A program made the position numbers and the translations under genes. Of a stretch of DNA of 64,000 bases, positions 53,138-62,218 are shown piece by piece (the stretch's first letter is position 1; each line of letters opens with the position of its first letter). The stretch spans positions 1 through 64,000 of the forward strand of contig CAZYWZ010000025.1 in the NCBI GenBank assembly GCA_964651705.1, written 5' to 3'. The stretch is from JADLBR01 sp964651705 (GTDB lineage: Bacteria > Verrucomicrobiota > Verrucomicrobiia > JADLBR01). The notes under the pieces are model-generated. The model saw only the letters and a list, made by a program, of their open reading frames with translations. It did no database searches and had not been told where the DNA came from.

Positions 53138-54361
53138 ATGGCGAAATCCTCGGCCATCCTGCTCATCGGCACCTTCGACACCAAGGGCACGGAGTACGCC
53201 TATGTCCGGGACCTAATTGACGCGCGCGGCCATCGCGCCATCACCCTCGACGGGGGCGTCGCGGCCGACCCGCCATTCACCCCCGATTTCCCAGCCCGTG
53301 CGGTCGCCGAGGCCGGCGGCGGCGACCTCGATGAACTCCGCCGCAAGGCCGACCGCGGCGCCGCCCTCGACGTGATGGCCCGCGGCGCCGCCCGCATCGC
53401 CGCCCGCCTCCATGTCGAGGGCAAGGTGGACGGCGTGCTGGCCCTCGGCGGCTCGGGCGGGACCGGCATCGCCACCGCCGCCATGCGTGAGTTGCCCGTC
53501 GGTCTCCCCAAGGTCATGGTCTCCACCCTCGCCGCGGGAGACATCGCCCCCTACGTCGGCGTGAGAGATATCGCGATGATGTTCTCCGTGGTCGACATCG
53601 CCGGACTCAATCGCCTCTCCCGGCGGATCCTGGCGAACGCCGTCGGCATGGTCTGCGGCGCGATCGAACAGGGGGCCCCCGAGGTTGCCGACCACCCGCT
53701 CATCGCCGCGACGATGTTCGGGGTCACCACGCCCTGTGTCACGCGGCTCCGCGAGCGCCTCGAGGCCGCGGGCTACGAGGTACTCGTCTTCCACGCCACC
53801 GGCACCGGCGGCCGCGCCATGGAGAGCCTGATCGAATCGGGATTCATCACCGCGGTCGCAGATGTCACCACCACCGAGTGGTGCGACGAACTGGTCGGCG
53901 GTGTCCTGACCGCCGGTCCCACCCGCCTCGAGGCCGCCGGGAAAGCCGGCCTCCCCCAGGTCGTCTCCTGCGGCGCCCTCGACATGGTCAATTTCTGGGC
54001 CGCCGACACCGTGCCCGAGCGCTTCCGCGGACGCACCCTCCACAAGCATAGCCCCAACGTCACCCTCATGCGCACCACGCCCGAGGAATGCTCCCGGCTC
54101 GGCGAGATCATTGCCAACAAACTCAACGCCGCCAAGGGTCCCACCGCGCTCTTCCTCCCCCTCCGTGGCGTCAGCGCCATCGACAGAGAAGGCCAACCCT
54201 TCCATTCGCCCGCCGCCGACACCGCCCTCTTCGACGCCCTCCGCCGTCACGTCCGGCCACCCGTCGAAATCATCGAATCCGATCACCACATCAACGACCC
54301 CGAATTCGCCGACGCCATGGCCGAACGCCTAGTCGCCATGCTAGCCATCAGCGCAGATTAG
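53138..54361 (+). CDS. Tm-1-like ATP-binding domain protein (UPF0261)
   Basis: A 407-residue cytoplasmic protein of the UPF0261/Tm-1-like family. It begins AILLIGTFDTKGTEYAYVRD and carries GGSGGTGIATAAMRELPVG near residue 110, HATGTGGRAMESLI near 225, and the C-terminal ESDHHINDPEFADAM; all three are family hallmarks. In tomato Tm-1, a virus-resistance protein, this domain is fused to a TIM-barrel; here that partner is the next gene. The metabolic role in bacteria is unknown. The ATG four codons inside the longest frame is preferred (MAKSSAIL). Confidence 0.88.
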   Translation: MAKSSAILLIGTFDTKGTEYAYVRDLIDARGHRAITLDGGVAADPPFTPDFPARAVAEAGGGDLDELRRKADRGAALDVMARGAARIAARLHVEGKVDGVLALGGSGGTGIATAAMRELPVGLPKVMVSTLAAGDIAPYVGVRDIAMMFSVVDIAGLNRLSRRILANAVGMVCGAIEQGAPEVADHPLIAATMFGVTTPCVTRLRERLEAAGYEVLVFHATGTGGRAMESLIESGFITAVADVTTTEWCDELVGGVLTAGPTRLEAAGKAGLPQVVSCGALDMVNFWAADTVPERFRGRTLHKHSPNVTLMRTTPEECSRLGEIIANKLNAAKGPTALFLPLRGVSAIDREGQPFHSPAADTALFDALRRHVRPPVEIIESDHHINDPEFADAMAERLVAMLAISAD

Positions 54362-54412
54362 CGAAGATCAGCGTTCCCAAAACACCAGTGATCGATTATT
54401 GAAAAGTCCCAC

Positions 54413-55249
54413 ATGCCATTCCTATCCCGAGACGAATCCCTCCGCCGCCTGCGCGCGCAGGTGGCCGCGGGCAAACCCATCATCGGCGCTGGCGCGGGCA
54501 CCGGGATCTCAGCGAAATTCTCCGAACGCGGCGGCGCCGACATCATCATCATCTACAATTCCGGTCGCTACCGCATGGCCGGCCGCGGGAGCCTCGCGGG
54601 CCTGCTCCCCTACGGCGACGCCAACGCTATCGTCAAAGAGATGGGCGCCGAGGTGCTCCCCGTCGTGCGGCACACCCCCGTGCTCGCCGGGGTCTGCGGC
54701 ACCGACCCCTTCCGCCTCATGCCGGTCCTCCTCCGCGAACTCAAGGCCATGGGCTTCGACGGCGTCCAGAACTTCCCCACCGTCGGCCTATTCGATGGCA
54801 CCTTCCGCGCGAACCTCGAGGAGACCGGCATGGGCTTCGGCCTCGAGGTCGACATGATCCGCGCCGCCCGCCAAATGGATCTGCTCACCTGCCCCTACGT
54901 GTTCAACCCCGAAGAGGCGAAGGCCATGGCCGAGGCCGGCGCCGACGTGCTCGTGCCGCACATGGGCCTCACCACCAAGGGCGCCATCGGCGCCCCCACC
55001 GCCCTGAACCTCGACGATGCCGCGAAACGCGTCCAGGCGATGCGCGACGCCGCCGCTGCCGTCAACCCCGATATCCTCGTCCTCTGCCACGGCGGGCCCA
55101 TCGCCGAACCCGCCGACGCCCAATACATCTTCGAACGCACGAAGGGCATCGCCGGCTTCTTCGGGGCCTCCAGCATCGAGCGCCTCGCCGTCGAGCCCGC
55201 CATCGAGTCCCAGGCCAGGGCCTTCAAGAACCTGTCCCTCCGCAGATAG
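54413..55249 (+). CDS. TIM-barrel PEP-hydrolase-family protein (Tm-1 C-terminal-like)
   Basis: A 278-residue TIM-barrel protein of the phosphoenolpyruvate hydrolase-like family (COG5564 type). Hallmarks: GAGAGTGISAKFSERGGADI, NSGRYRMAGRGSLAGLLPYG, the FDGVQNFPTVGLFDG strand, and CHGGPIAEPADAQYI. It follows the Tm-1-like ATP-binding gene by 51 bp; together they correspond to the two halves of plant Tm-1. An ATP-dependent reaction on a small organic acid is likely, but no substrate can be named. It precedes a cupin by 24 bp. Confidence 0.87.
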   Translation: MPFLSRDESLRRLRAQVAAGKPIIGAGAGTGISAKFSERGGADIIIIYNSGRYRMAGRGSLAGLLPYGDANAIVKEMGAEVLPVVRHTPVLAGVCGTDPFRLMPVLLRELKAMGFDGVQNFPTVGLFDGTFRANLEETGMGFGLEVDMIRAARQMDLLTCPYVFNPEEAKAMAEAGADVLVPHMGLTTKGAIGAPTALNLDDAAKRVQAMRDAAAAVNPDILVLCHGGPIAEPADAQYIFERTKGIAGFFGASSIERLAVEPAIESQARAFKNLSLRR

Positions 55250-55273
55250 TCCCATGACCCAAGGAGACCTCAC

Positions 55274-55681
55274 ATGAATGGCAAGTTCGTCCCCTCCGCA
55301 GAAATCGATCACGCGCAGCTCGACTGGGGCCAGATGGGCTGGATCAGCAGTCCCCCCACCACCGGCGCCAGGCAGATCGTCCAGATCCTCGTCACCCTCG
55401 CCCCCGGCGGCGGCCACAACTTCCACAAGCACCCGCGCCAGGAGGAGACCATCCACGTCCTCTCCGGCGAGATCGAGCAGTGGCTCGAAAAGGAACGCCG
55501 CACCCTCGGCCCCGGCGACACCATCTTCATCGGCCCCGACACCGTCCACGCCTCCTTCAACACCGGATCCCAACCCGCACGCCTCCTCGTCGTCCTCTCC
55601 CCGGCCATCGGCGACGGCGGCTACGAGCTCGTCGACGTCGCCAGCGAGGCGCCTTGGAACTCGTTGCGGCCGTCCGCGTGA
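55274..55681 (+). CDS. Cupin-domain protein
   Basis: A 135-residue single cupin barrel. The metal ligands are visible: HNFHKHPRQEETIHV (motif 1) and PDTVHASFNTG (motif 2). It could be a sugar isomerase, dioxygenase or sensor-type cupin. AAGGAG at 55261-55266 gives a good ribosome binding site 7 nt before the ATG. It ends the Tm-1-like run, so it probably acts on the same compound. Confidence 0.85.
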   Translation: MNGKFVPSAEIDHAQLDWGQMGWISSPPTTGARQIVQILVTLAPGGGHNFHKHPRQEETIHVLSGEIEQWLEKERRTLGPGDTIFIGPDTVHASFNTGSQPARLLVVLSPAIGDGGYELVDVASEAPWNSLRPSA

Positions 55682-55757
55682 AACAAGAACGATACCGCAG
55701 GATCGAACTTGGCGGCACAGCTGGGGCCGCACCACAAGAGGCCCCGGGGCATACCGC

Positions 55758-55775
55758 ATCCCGCAAATGCGGGAT
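55758..55775. repeat. Short perfect hairpin
   Basis: ATCCCGCA-AA-TGCGGGAT, 8-bp arms, in the 143-bp gap between the cupin and LRR genes. No T-run. Confidence 0.5.
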
Positions 55776-55824
55776 TGCTCGACTCGCCTGCGCCACCTTG
55801 AATAGTGGGGCTGCGGAAAGATCC

Positions 55825-57852
55825 ATGGATCACCCTTTGCCCAAGCCCCCGGCATCCCTGTTCCTAGTGCACTTTAGGTGTGGCGCCCTGTCGCGCCTCG
55901 GCCTCGTGGCGATGCTCTTGTGCGGCGGCCACCCGGCGAGGCCGGCGGAGCACGAGGAATCTGGACCAAAGCCGCAGGACCAGCTCGCCGCCGCCATCCT
56001 CAACAACGACCTCGCCACCGCCAACAAACTCATCGATGGACCCAGGCCGGACGCCGCGCCGGAGGACTGGGCCATGATCGCCGCGCAGGCGCGCCGCATC
56101 ATCGATTGGCCGACCGCGGTCTGCGCCTCGTTTCAGGCGGATATCGGCAAACCCGTCTCGGTCACGTCCTCCCGCGGCACGGCCTCCGGAACCGTCGCCA
56201 GCGTCGGCGCAAACGAGATCCGCCTCCGCGTGCCCGTGGATAATGGCTTTGTCGGGCGGGCCGTGAATGTCCTCACCCTCGCCGCCCCCGACCGCGATAG
56301 CCGCCTCGCCGGCTACAGCGATGAGGAAAAGATGATCATAACCGCCCTCGTCTTCCTGCGAAGCGGTAGGACCAGCGAGGCGACCGAGGCACTTCAGAAA
56401 GCCGCCGCCTCTCCCATGGCCCCGCACATCCTCGCCACCCTCCAGCGCATCCAGTTCGCCGAACTCGAGGAGGAGGCCACCTCCGCCCTCCGCCGACTCC
56501 TGGAGCAAGCCGGTTTCGGCGACAAGCGGGAGCCCGACGACCAGCTCCTCACCGCCATCCGGACCCAGGCATTCGGGCCCGTCGCCGCCCCGGTGATCCA
56601 GAAGCAGGCCGCCGACTTCACGGCCCGCTTCGGCCTCACCCACGTCGCGTACGAATGGGCCGCGATCACCGCCGCGCTGGCCACCATTGGCCCCAGACCG
56701 CAGGTGCTCGAAGAGACCGAGGTGGAAAAGGCCATCGCAGCCCTCAAGACCAAGAATCGGATCGAGGGGGATCTCCTGGCGTTCCCCGAGATCCATGGCG
56801 GCAGGGTCGATCTTATCCTCTCCGGCAATGAAAGACTGAAGGATATCTCCGGCCTAGAGAAACTCCCCGTCCGCGATCTCGACCTGACCGGGACGGGCGT
56901 CCGTTCCCTGTTGCCGCTGAAGTCCATGCCCCTCGAGCGCCTCATTCTCGACGGCACCCCGATCACATCCCTGCGCGGCATCGAGGGCTGTCCCATCCGA
57001 TCCCTCTCGATGACGAACACCGCCGTCACCGACCTCAAACCCCTCAAGGGCACACCCCTGGAGTCCGCCAACCTCAACCGGTCCCAAGTCCGATCCCTCG
57101 CGGGCCTCGAGGGCGCACCCCTGAGCGACCTGAACATCTCCGAAACGCCGGTGTCGGACATCAAAGCCCTGGCGGGCGCGCCCCTCACCAACCTAAACGC
57201 TTCCGTCTGCGGCGCGCTCACCGATATCCGTCCGCTCGCCAGTTCCCCCCTCCAGTACCTCTACCTCTGGGGCTCCAGCGTCTCCGACTTTCGACCCCTC
57301 GCGAAGATGCCCCTCAGAACATTGCATTGCACCCGCCTCGAAGACCTCGGCCTCCTGGCCGAGGCCCCGCTCGAATCGCTCATCATTTCCTACTCCGCCC
57401 TCACTGACCTCCTGCCCCTCGCCGGCAAGCCGATCACCTCCCTGTCGCTAACCTACTGCCCGAAGCTATCCGACCTCTCGCCGCTCCGCGGTTTGCCCCT
57501 CGTCACGCTCGACCTAACCGACTGCCCGAAGATCAACGATCTCTCCCCGGTCAAGGGCATGCCGCTGACCACCCTCGTGATCGATGGCACATCCCTCGAC
57601 GACAAAGACATGGCCGCCATCGCCGACGCCCTGCCAAATCTCGTCACCCTATTCATGGCGCGCTGCAAGAAGATCAACAGCCTGGACTTCCTGCTCTCAT
57701 TCAAATCCCTCGCCGCCGTCTCCCTCCCCCCCGGCGTCAACGCCGTCCCGGCGCTCGAAAAACACCCGTCCATCACCACGATCTATGAGAATGGCGTCCC
57801 CATCGACGTGAAAGCATACATCGCCTCGCACGGCGGGGGCTCCGGAAAATGA
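55825..57852 (+). CDS. Exported leucine-rich-repeat protein
   Basis: A 675-residue protein. A hydrophobic segment near residue 22-35 (SRLGLVAMLLCGGHPARPA) looks like a signal peptide. Residues about 40-330 are helical with no domain I recognise. From about 332 to 640, at least twelve ~22-residue leucine-rich repeats occur, such as PLESANLNRSQVRSLAGLEG and PLVTLDLTDCPKINDLSPVK. LRR proteins bind proteins; no enzymatic motif is seen. It follows the cupin by 143 bp and is convergent with sulfatase 4, so its link to either is unclear. Confidence 0.75.
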   Translation: MDHPLPKPPASLFLVHFRCGALSRLGLVAMLLCGGHPARPAEHEESGPKPQDQLAAAILNNDLATANKLIDGPRPDAAPEDWAMIAAQARRIIDWPTAVCASFQADIGKPVSVTSSRGTASGTVASVGANEIRLRVPVDNGFVGRAVNVLTLAAPDRDSRLAGYSDEEKMIITALVFLRSGRTSEATEALQKAAASPMAPHILATLQRIQFAELEEEATSALRRLLEQAGFGDKREPDDQLLTAIRTQAFGPVAAPVIQKQAADFTARFGLTHVAYEWAAITAALATIGPRPQVLEETEVEKAIAALKTKNRIEGDLLAFPEIHGGRVDLILSGNERLKDISGLEKLPVRDLDLTGTGVRSLLPLKSMPLERLILDGTPITSLRGIEGCPIRSLSMTNTAVTDLKPLKGTPLESANLNRSQVRSLAGLEGAPLSDLNISETPVSDIKALAGAPLTNLNASVCGALTDIRPLASSPLQYLYLWGSSVSDFRPLAKMPLRTLHCTRLEDLGLLAEAPLESLIISYSALTDLLPLAGKPITSLSLTYCPKLSDLSPLRGLPLVTLDLTDCPKINDLSPVKGMPLTTLVIDGTSLDDKDMAAIADALPNLVTLFMARCKKINSLDFLLSFKSLAAVSLPPGVNAVPALEKHPSITTIYENGVPIDVKAYIASHGGGSGK

Positions 57853-57870
57853 GCCCTTGGCTGCACGCGG

Positions 57871-59292
57871 CTATTTCGTCTCCGCCCGCCTCTTGGCGCG
57901 TTCGGCGTCGCGCGCTATTTTCTTCTGCTCCGGCGTGAGCTTCTTCGTCTTGGCCGTGGACATTCCGGGGGTCCATTTCTTTTCCCCCGCCTTCACCGGC
58001 TTCGCCATTTCCGCAAGCCACGCGTCGTGGAGCCCCGCCAACTCGGCGAGCTTGCCGGGCATCGTCATCGCGAGATCATTCTTCTCGGAAACGTCTTTCG
58101 ACAGGTCGAACAATTCCACCTGCCCGCGCTGCGCGACGACTTTCCAGTCCCCGGAACGCAACGCCCACCAGCCCGCGTCGCTGCCGGAGCACCAGAAGAG
58201 GTTGCGCGCGGGCGCCGGCGCCTCGCCGCCCAACACGGGAATGAGATCCATGCCGTCGAAGGGCTTGTCCTCTGGCGCGGGAATCCCGGCCGCGGCCAGC
58301 GCCGTCGGCAGCACGTCGAGCGAGCTCACGACGGCGTCGCTTTCGCCCGGCTTCAGCTTCGCCGGCCAGCAGACCAGGAACGGCACGCGAACGCCTCCCT
58401 CGTAGTCCTGATGCTTGCCGCCGCGCAGGGGCGTGTTGTCGGCGGTCTGCGCGAGCGGCCCGCCGTTGTCGCTGAAGAAGAACAGCAGCGTGTTGTCCCA
58501 CGCGCCCTCCTTCTTCAACGTCGCGACGACGAGCCCGATGGCGTCGTCCATGCGCTTGCCCATCGCGAGGAGCGTGTCTCGGCTCTTGTCGCCGGTGCCG
58601 AACTTCGCGATCTCATCGGCGGGAGCCTGCAGCGGCGCGTGGACGGCGTTGAACGCGAGGTACGCGAAAAACGGGAGCGCCTTGTTCCGCGCGATGAACG
58701 CCGAGGCCTCCTCGCCGAGCCGATCGGTGAGATAGCCGGTTTCCATCACGATGTTCGTGCCTCGATAGATCGGGTCGTCGGGGTCGCTGAGCCTGAAGTA
58801 ATCGTGCGCGCCGCGGCCAAGGAAACCGAAAACCTCGTCGAAGCCGCGCAGCGCCGGTCCCCATTCGGGCGTCGGGCCCAGGTGCCACTTGCCGAACTGC
58901 GCGGTCGCGTAGCCCGCCGGCTTCAGGAACTGCGGAAAGATCTTCTCGGTCATCGGAAGGCCGCTGCCGGCTTCGCCGCCGGTGTAGAGGCCAAGCCGCT
59001 GCTGATAGCGTCCCGTCATCAGCCCGGCGCGCGTCGGGGAACACACGTTCCCGCTGACGTAACCCTGACGGCAGATGACGCCCTGCCTCGCCAGCGAGTC
59101 GAGGTGCGGCGTGGTGATTTCCTTGGGATGATGGGGATTGAACGCCACGTCAGCGTAGCCGAGATCGTCCGCGACGATGACGACGATGTTGGGCCTGACG
59201 GCAGGCGCGGCGAATGTCGGCGCCGCGATCCAGGACAGGGCCAGAAGCGGCAGCTCGATCGCTGTGCGGCGCGGGATGGAAACTGCTTTCAT
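57871..59292 (-). CDS. Secreted sulfatase 4
   Basis: A 473-residue type I sulfatase. Signal TAIELPLLALSWIAAPTFAA. Metal site IVVIVADDLGYADVAFN; formylglycine site CSPTRAGLMTG with the Cys at residue 84; AQFGKWHLGPTP follows. The C-terminus is Lys/Glu-rich (KKLTPEQKKIARDAERAKRR). No extra domain. In this gene the + strand loses its usual C excess (one 60-base line counts 27 G to 15 C), unlike the other minus-strand genes, which may mean a recent arrival or inversion. Divergent from the GH99-like gene. Confidence 0.9.
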   Translation of the reverse strand: MKAVSIPRRTAIELPLLALSWIAAPTFAAPAVRPNIVVIVADDLGYADVAFNPHHPKEITTPHLDSLARQGVICRQGYVSGNVCSPTRAGLMTGRYQQRLGLYTGGEAGSGLPMTEKIFPQFLKPAGYATAQFGKWHLGPTPEWGPALRGFDEVFGFLGRGAHDYFRLSDPDDPIYRGTNIVMETGYLTDRLGEEASAFIARNKALPFFAYLAFNAVHAPLQAPADEIAKFGTGDKSRDTLLAMGKRMDDAIGLVVATLKKEGAWDNTLLFFFSDNGGPLAQTADNTPLRGGKHQDYEGGVRVPFLVCWPAKLKPGESDAVVSSLDVLPTALAAAGIPAPEDKPFDGMDLIPVLGGEAPAPARNLFWCSGSDAGWWALRSGDWKVVAQRGQVELFDLSKDVSEKNDLAMTMPGKLAELAGLHDAWLAEMAKPVKAGEKKWTPGMSTAKTKKLTPEQKKIARDAERAKRRAETK

Positions 59293-59442
59293 GGGAATTG
59301 CGCGCGCATTCTATGCCCTGGGGGCGGGCATGTCCAACGCGGACTATTCACACGCAGGGCGAACTCCGACAGCCTCACCGCCCGCGGTCCCTTGCAGAAA
59401 ACTATGGCATCCAGCGTGCCGGAATCACATCATTCTCGTCCC

Positions 59443-62208
59443 ATGAACCGACGCACCTTGCTCTGTCTCCTTTGCGCCATCGCGCTCGCCCCTCTCGCGC
59501 GCGCCAACCTGACCGTCATCAACGGGGATTTCTCTGACCTCTCGGGCATGACCGAAACCAAGGATGCCTGGCACGCGGGACTCCCCCAGGGATGGCGAGG
59601 CTCCGGGGCCGAATACGCCGTGCATGCCAAGCGGGGCCCCGAACCACCCACCTGTAACCCGTCCACCCTCGGCTGGCTTCGCCAACCCATCGGCAGCCTG
59701 GACCAGGATGCCGACATCGTTCTCACCTTCGATGTCTCCGAGCCCTGGAAACCAGACGTCTCCCTCAATGCCCAGATCCTCGACGAGAACTTCCGCCCCC
59801 TGGCGACGGGCGACTTCGGTCCCGGCGCGCGGCAGCAACTCGTGGCCAAGGGCGTGCCCGCCGGGACCTCGATCACCATCGCGTTCCGCGCCAAGGGCGC
59901 CACCCCCGGCCTCGACAATGTCGCGGTCGCCACGGCCCCGCCGACCGCTCCCGTCCCAACCCCGAATGCCCCCGGAGAATCGGGCCAGCCGATCACCGTG
60001 GCCTGCTACTATTTCGGCAACTACCACCCCGGTGACCCGCGCAACGAGAAATCCAAGGGCAAGGGCTGGTCCGAGTGGGAACTGGTGAAAGCCGCCAGAC
60101 CCCGCTTCCCCGGCCACCAGCAACCCAAGGTGCCCCTGTGGGGCTACACCGATGAATCCGACCCGGAGGCCATGGCCCAGAAAATCGACGCCGCCGCCGA
60201 CCACGGGATCGATGCCTTCATCTTCGACTGGTATTATTACAACGATGGCCCCTTCCTCGATCGGCCCATCGATATCGGCTTCCTCAAGGCCAAGAATAAC
60301 GCCCGGATAAAGTTCGCCTTCATGTGGGCGAACCACGACTGGATCGAGATCCACCCCTACCGCCGCGGCACCGAACGCAAGATCCTCTACCCCGGCGTCG
60401 TCACCCCAGAGAATTTCGAGAAGATCTGCGACCACGTCATCAAGTCCTACTTTGCGCACCCCTCCTACTGGCGGATCGACGGCCGGCCGTACTTCTCCTT
60501 TTACGAGCTGACCAAGCTCATGGATGGCTTCGGCAGCGTCGAGGCGACACGCAAGGCGCTGGACAAATTCCGCGCCCGGGCCGTCGCCGCCGGCCTGCCG
60601 GGCCTCCACCTCAACGCCGTGGTCTGGGGCCGCCCCATCCTCCCCGGAGAAAAACAGCCCGCCGATCCCTCCCAACTGGTCCAGGACCTCGGCTTCGACT
60701 CGGTGACCTCCTACGTCTGGATCCATCACGTCGCCCTGCCAGAACTCCAGACTGACTACGACGAGGTCCGCGATGCCTACTTCGACTATTGGAATCGGGC
60801 CGAAAAGATGTTCGGCGTCCCCTATTTCCCCAACGTGACGATGGGCTGGGACTCGAGCCCCAGGGCGCACCAGGAGGACGAGTTCGGCAATTTCGGTTAC
60901 CCGTTCACGAACACCATCGGCGGCAACACGCCCGAGCGCTTCCGCGCCGCCCTGGAAACCACCAGGCGCCGCCTCCTCGCGAATCCCGGCGGTCCCCGGA
61001 TCTTTAACATCAACTGCTGGAACGAGTGGACCGAAGGCAGCTATCTCGAGCCCGACACGACCCATCGCATGCGATACCTCGAGGCCATCCGCGACGTGTT
61101 CCGCCCACCGGTCAAGTTCGTCACGCATCGCCTCGGCAACTACCGCAGCGAGGCGATCGGGATCGGCGATTTCAACGGCGACAAGAAAACGGACATCGTC
61201 GCGGGGCCCAACCTGTATCTGGCGCCCGACTGGAAGCCCATCAAGGTCCGCACGCTCACCGGGCCCGGGGTCGATGAGACGGGCAAGGGTTACATGGATG
61301 ATTTCGCCAACCTGCCGCTGGACGTGGACCGGGACGGCAGGCTCGACATCGTCTCCGTCGGTTGGTTCAGCAAGTCCGTCCGGTGGCATCGCAACGCGCC
61401 CGCCACAGACGGGGATTGGCCCGAGTCCATCTCGGATAACAGCGGCAACTTCGAGAGCGCGGAACTCTTGGATATCGACGGCGACGGCAAAGCGCTCGAG
61501 ATCTTGGCCAACGGCAAACCCACGATCTGGTTCGAGGCGGGAAAAGATCCCTCCGGCCAACCCGCGCTGCTCAAGCGCGTCATCTCGGAAAAGCCGATGG
61601 CATTCGGTGGGGGGGCCGGCGATATCAATGGCGACGGACGACCCGACGTCTTGCGGCCGGATGCCTGGTTCGAGGCCCCCGCGGACCCGCGGTCCGGCCA
61701 ATGGATCGAGCACCCCTGGGCGCTGGGAGCGCCCGGGGGCAAGGCCGATCATACGCCGCAGATCCTGGTGCTGGACGTGAATGCCGACGGGTTGCCCGAC
61801 ATCGTCACCAGCAGCGCGCACAAGCACGGCATCTTCTGGTATGAGCAGGCCCGTGACGGCGGCGCCATCTCGTGGAAACAGCATCTCATCGACGACTCCT
61901 GGAGCCAGGCGCACAGCCTCGCGCTGGCCGACATCGATGCCGACGGCACCCCCGATCTCGTCACCGGAAAGCGCTTCATGGCGCACAACGGCAAAGACCC
62001 AGACGAGTTCGGCAAACTCGGGGTCTACTGGTACAGGCTACGGCGCGGACCGCGGCCCGAGTGGACCCGATACCCCATCACCTTCGACGAGGGCATCGGA
62101 TCGGGCGTCAATCTCTGCGCCGACGACATCGACGGCGATGGCGATGTCGACGTGATCGTCACCGGCAAGTGGGGCGGACCGGTACTGTTTGAAAACACGC
62201 GGAAATAG
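59443..62208 (+). CDS. GH99-like (WbsX-type) domain protein with VCBS/FG-GAP propeller
   Basis: A 921-residue exported protein; signal RRTLLCLLCAIALAPLARA. Residues about 20-165 form a beta-sandwich. About 185-556 form a GH99-like/WbsX barrel: ACYYFGNYHPGDPRNEK, DAFIFDWYYYNDGPF, and INCWNEWTEGSYLEPD near its end. GH99 proper contains endo-mannosidases; GH99-like proteins of this branch act on other glycans. About 569-921 are VCBS/FG-GAP repeats (GDFNGDKKTDIVAGPN, DVDRDGRLDIVSVGWFS) folding as a calcium-binding propeller. It is 10 bp upstream of the beta-helix gene. Confidence 0.85.
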   Translation: MNRRTLLCLLCAIALAPLARANLTVINGDFSDLSGMTETKDAWHAGLPQGWRGSGAEYAVHAKRGPEPPTCNPSTLGWLRQPIGSLDQDADIVLTFDVSEPWKPDVSLNAQILDENFRPLATGDFGPGARQQLVAKGVPAGTSITIAFRAKGATPGLDNVAVATAPPTAPVPTPNAPGESGQPITVACYYFGNYHPGDPRNEKSKGKGWSEWELVKAARPRFPGHQQPKVPLWGYTDESDPEAMAQKIDAAADHGIDAFIFDWYYYNDGPFLDRPIDIGFLKAKNNARIKFAFMWANHDWIEIHPYRRGTERKILYPGVVTPENFEKICDHVIKSYFAHPSYWRIDGRPYFSFYELTKLMDGFGSVEATRKALDKFRARAVAAGLPGLHLNAVVWGRPILPGEKQPADPSQLVQDLGFDSVTSYVWIHHVALPELQTDYDEVRDAYFDYWNRAEKMFGVPYFPNVTMGWDSSPRAHQEDEFGNFGYPFTNTIGGNTPERFRAALETTRRRLLANPGGPRIFNINCWNEWTEGSYLEPDTTHRMRYLEAIRDVFRPPVKFVTHRLGNYRSEAIGIGDFNGDKKTDIVAGPNLYLAPDWKPIKVRTLTGPGVDETGKGYMDDFANLPLDVDRDGRLDIVSVGWFSKSVRWHRNAPATDGDWPESISDNSGNFESAELLDIDGDGKALEILANGKPTIWFEAGKDPSGQPALLKRVISEKPMAFGGGAGDINGDGRPDVLRPDAWFEAPADPRSGQWIEHPWALGAPGGKADHTPQILVLDVNADGLPDIVTSSAHKHGIFWYEQARDGGAISWKQHLIDDSWSQAHSLALADIDADGTPDLVTGKRFMAHNGKDPDEFGKLGVYWYRLRRGPRPEWTRYPITFDEGIGSGVNLCADDIDGDGDVDVIVTGKWGGPVLFENTRK

Positions 62209-62218
62209 CCCGTCACCC

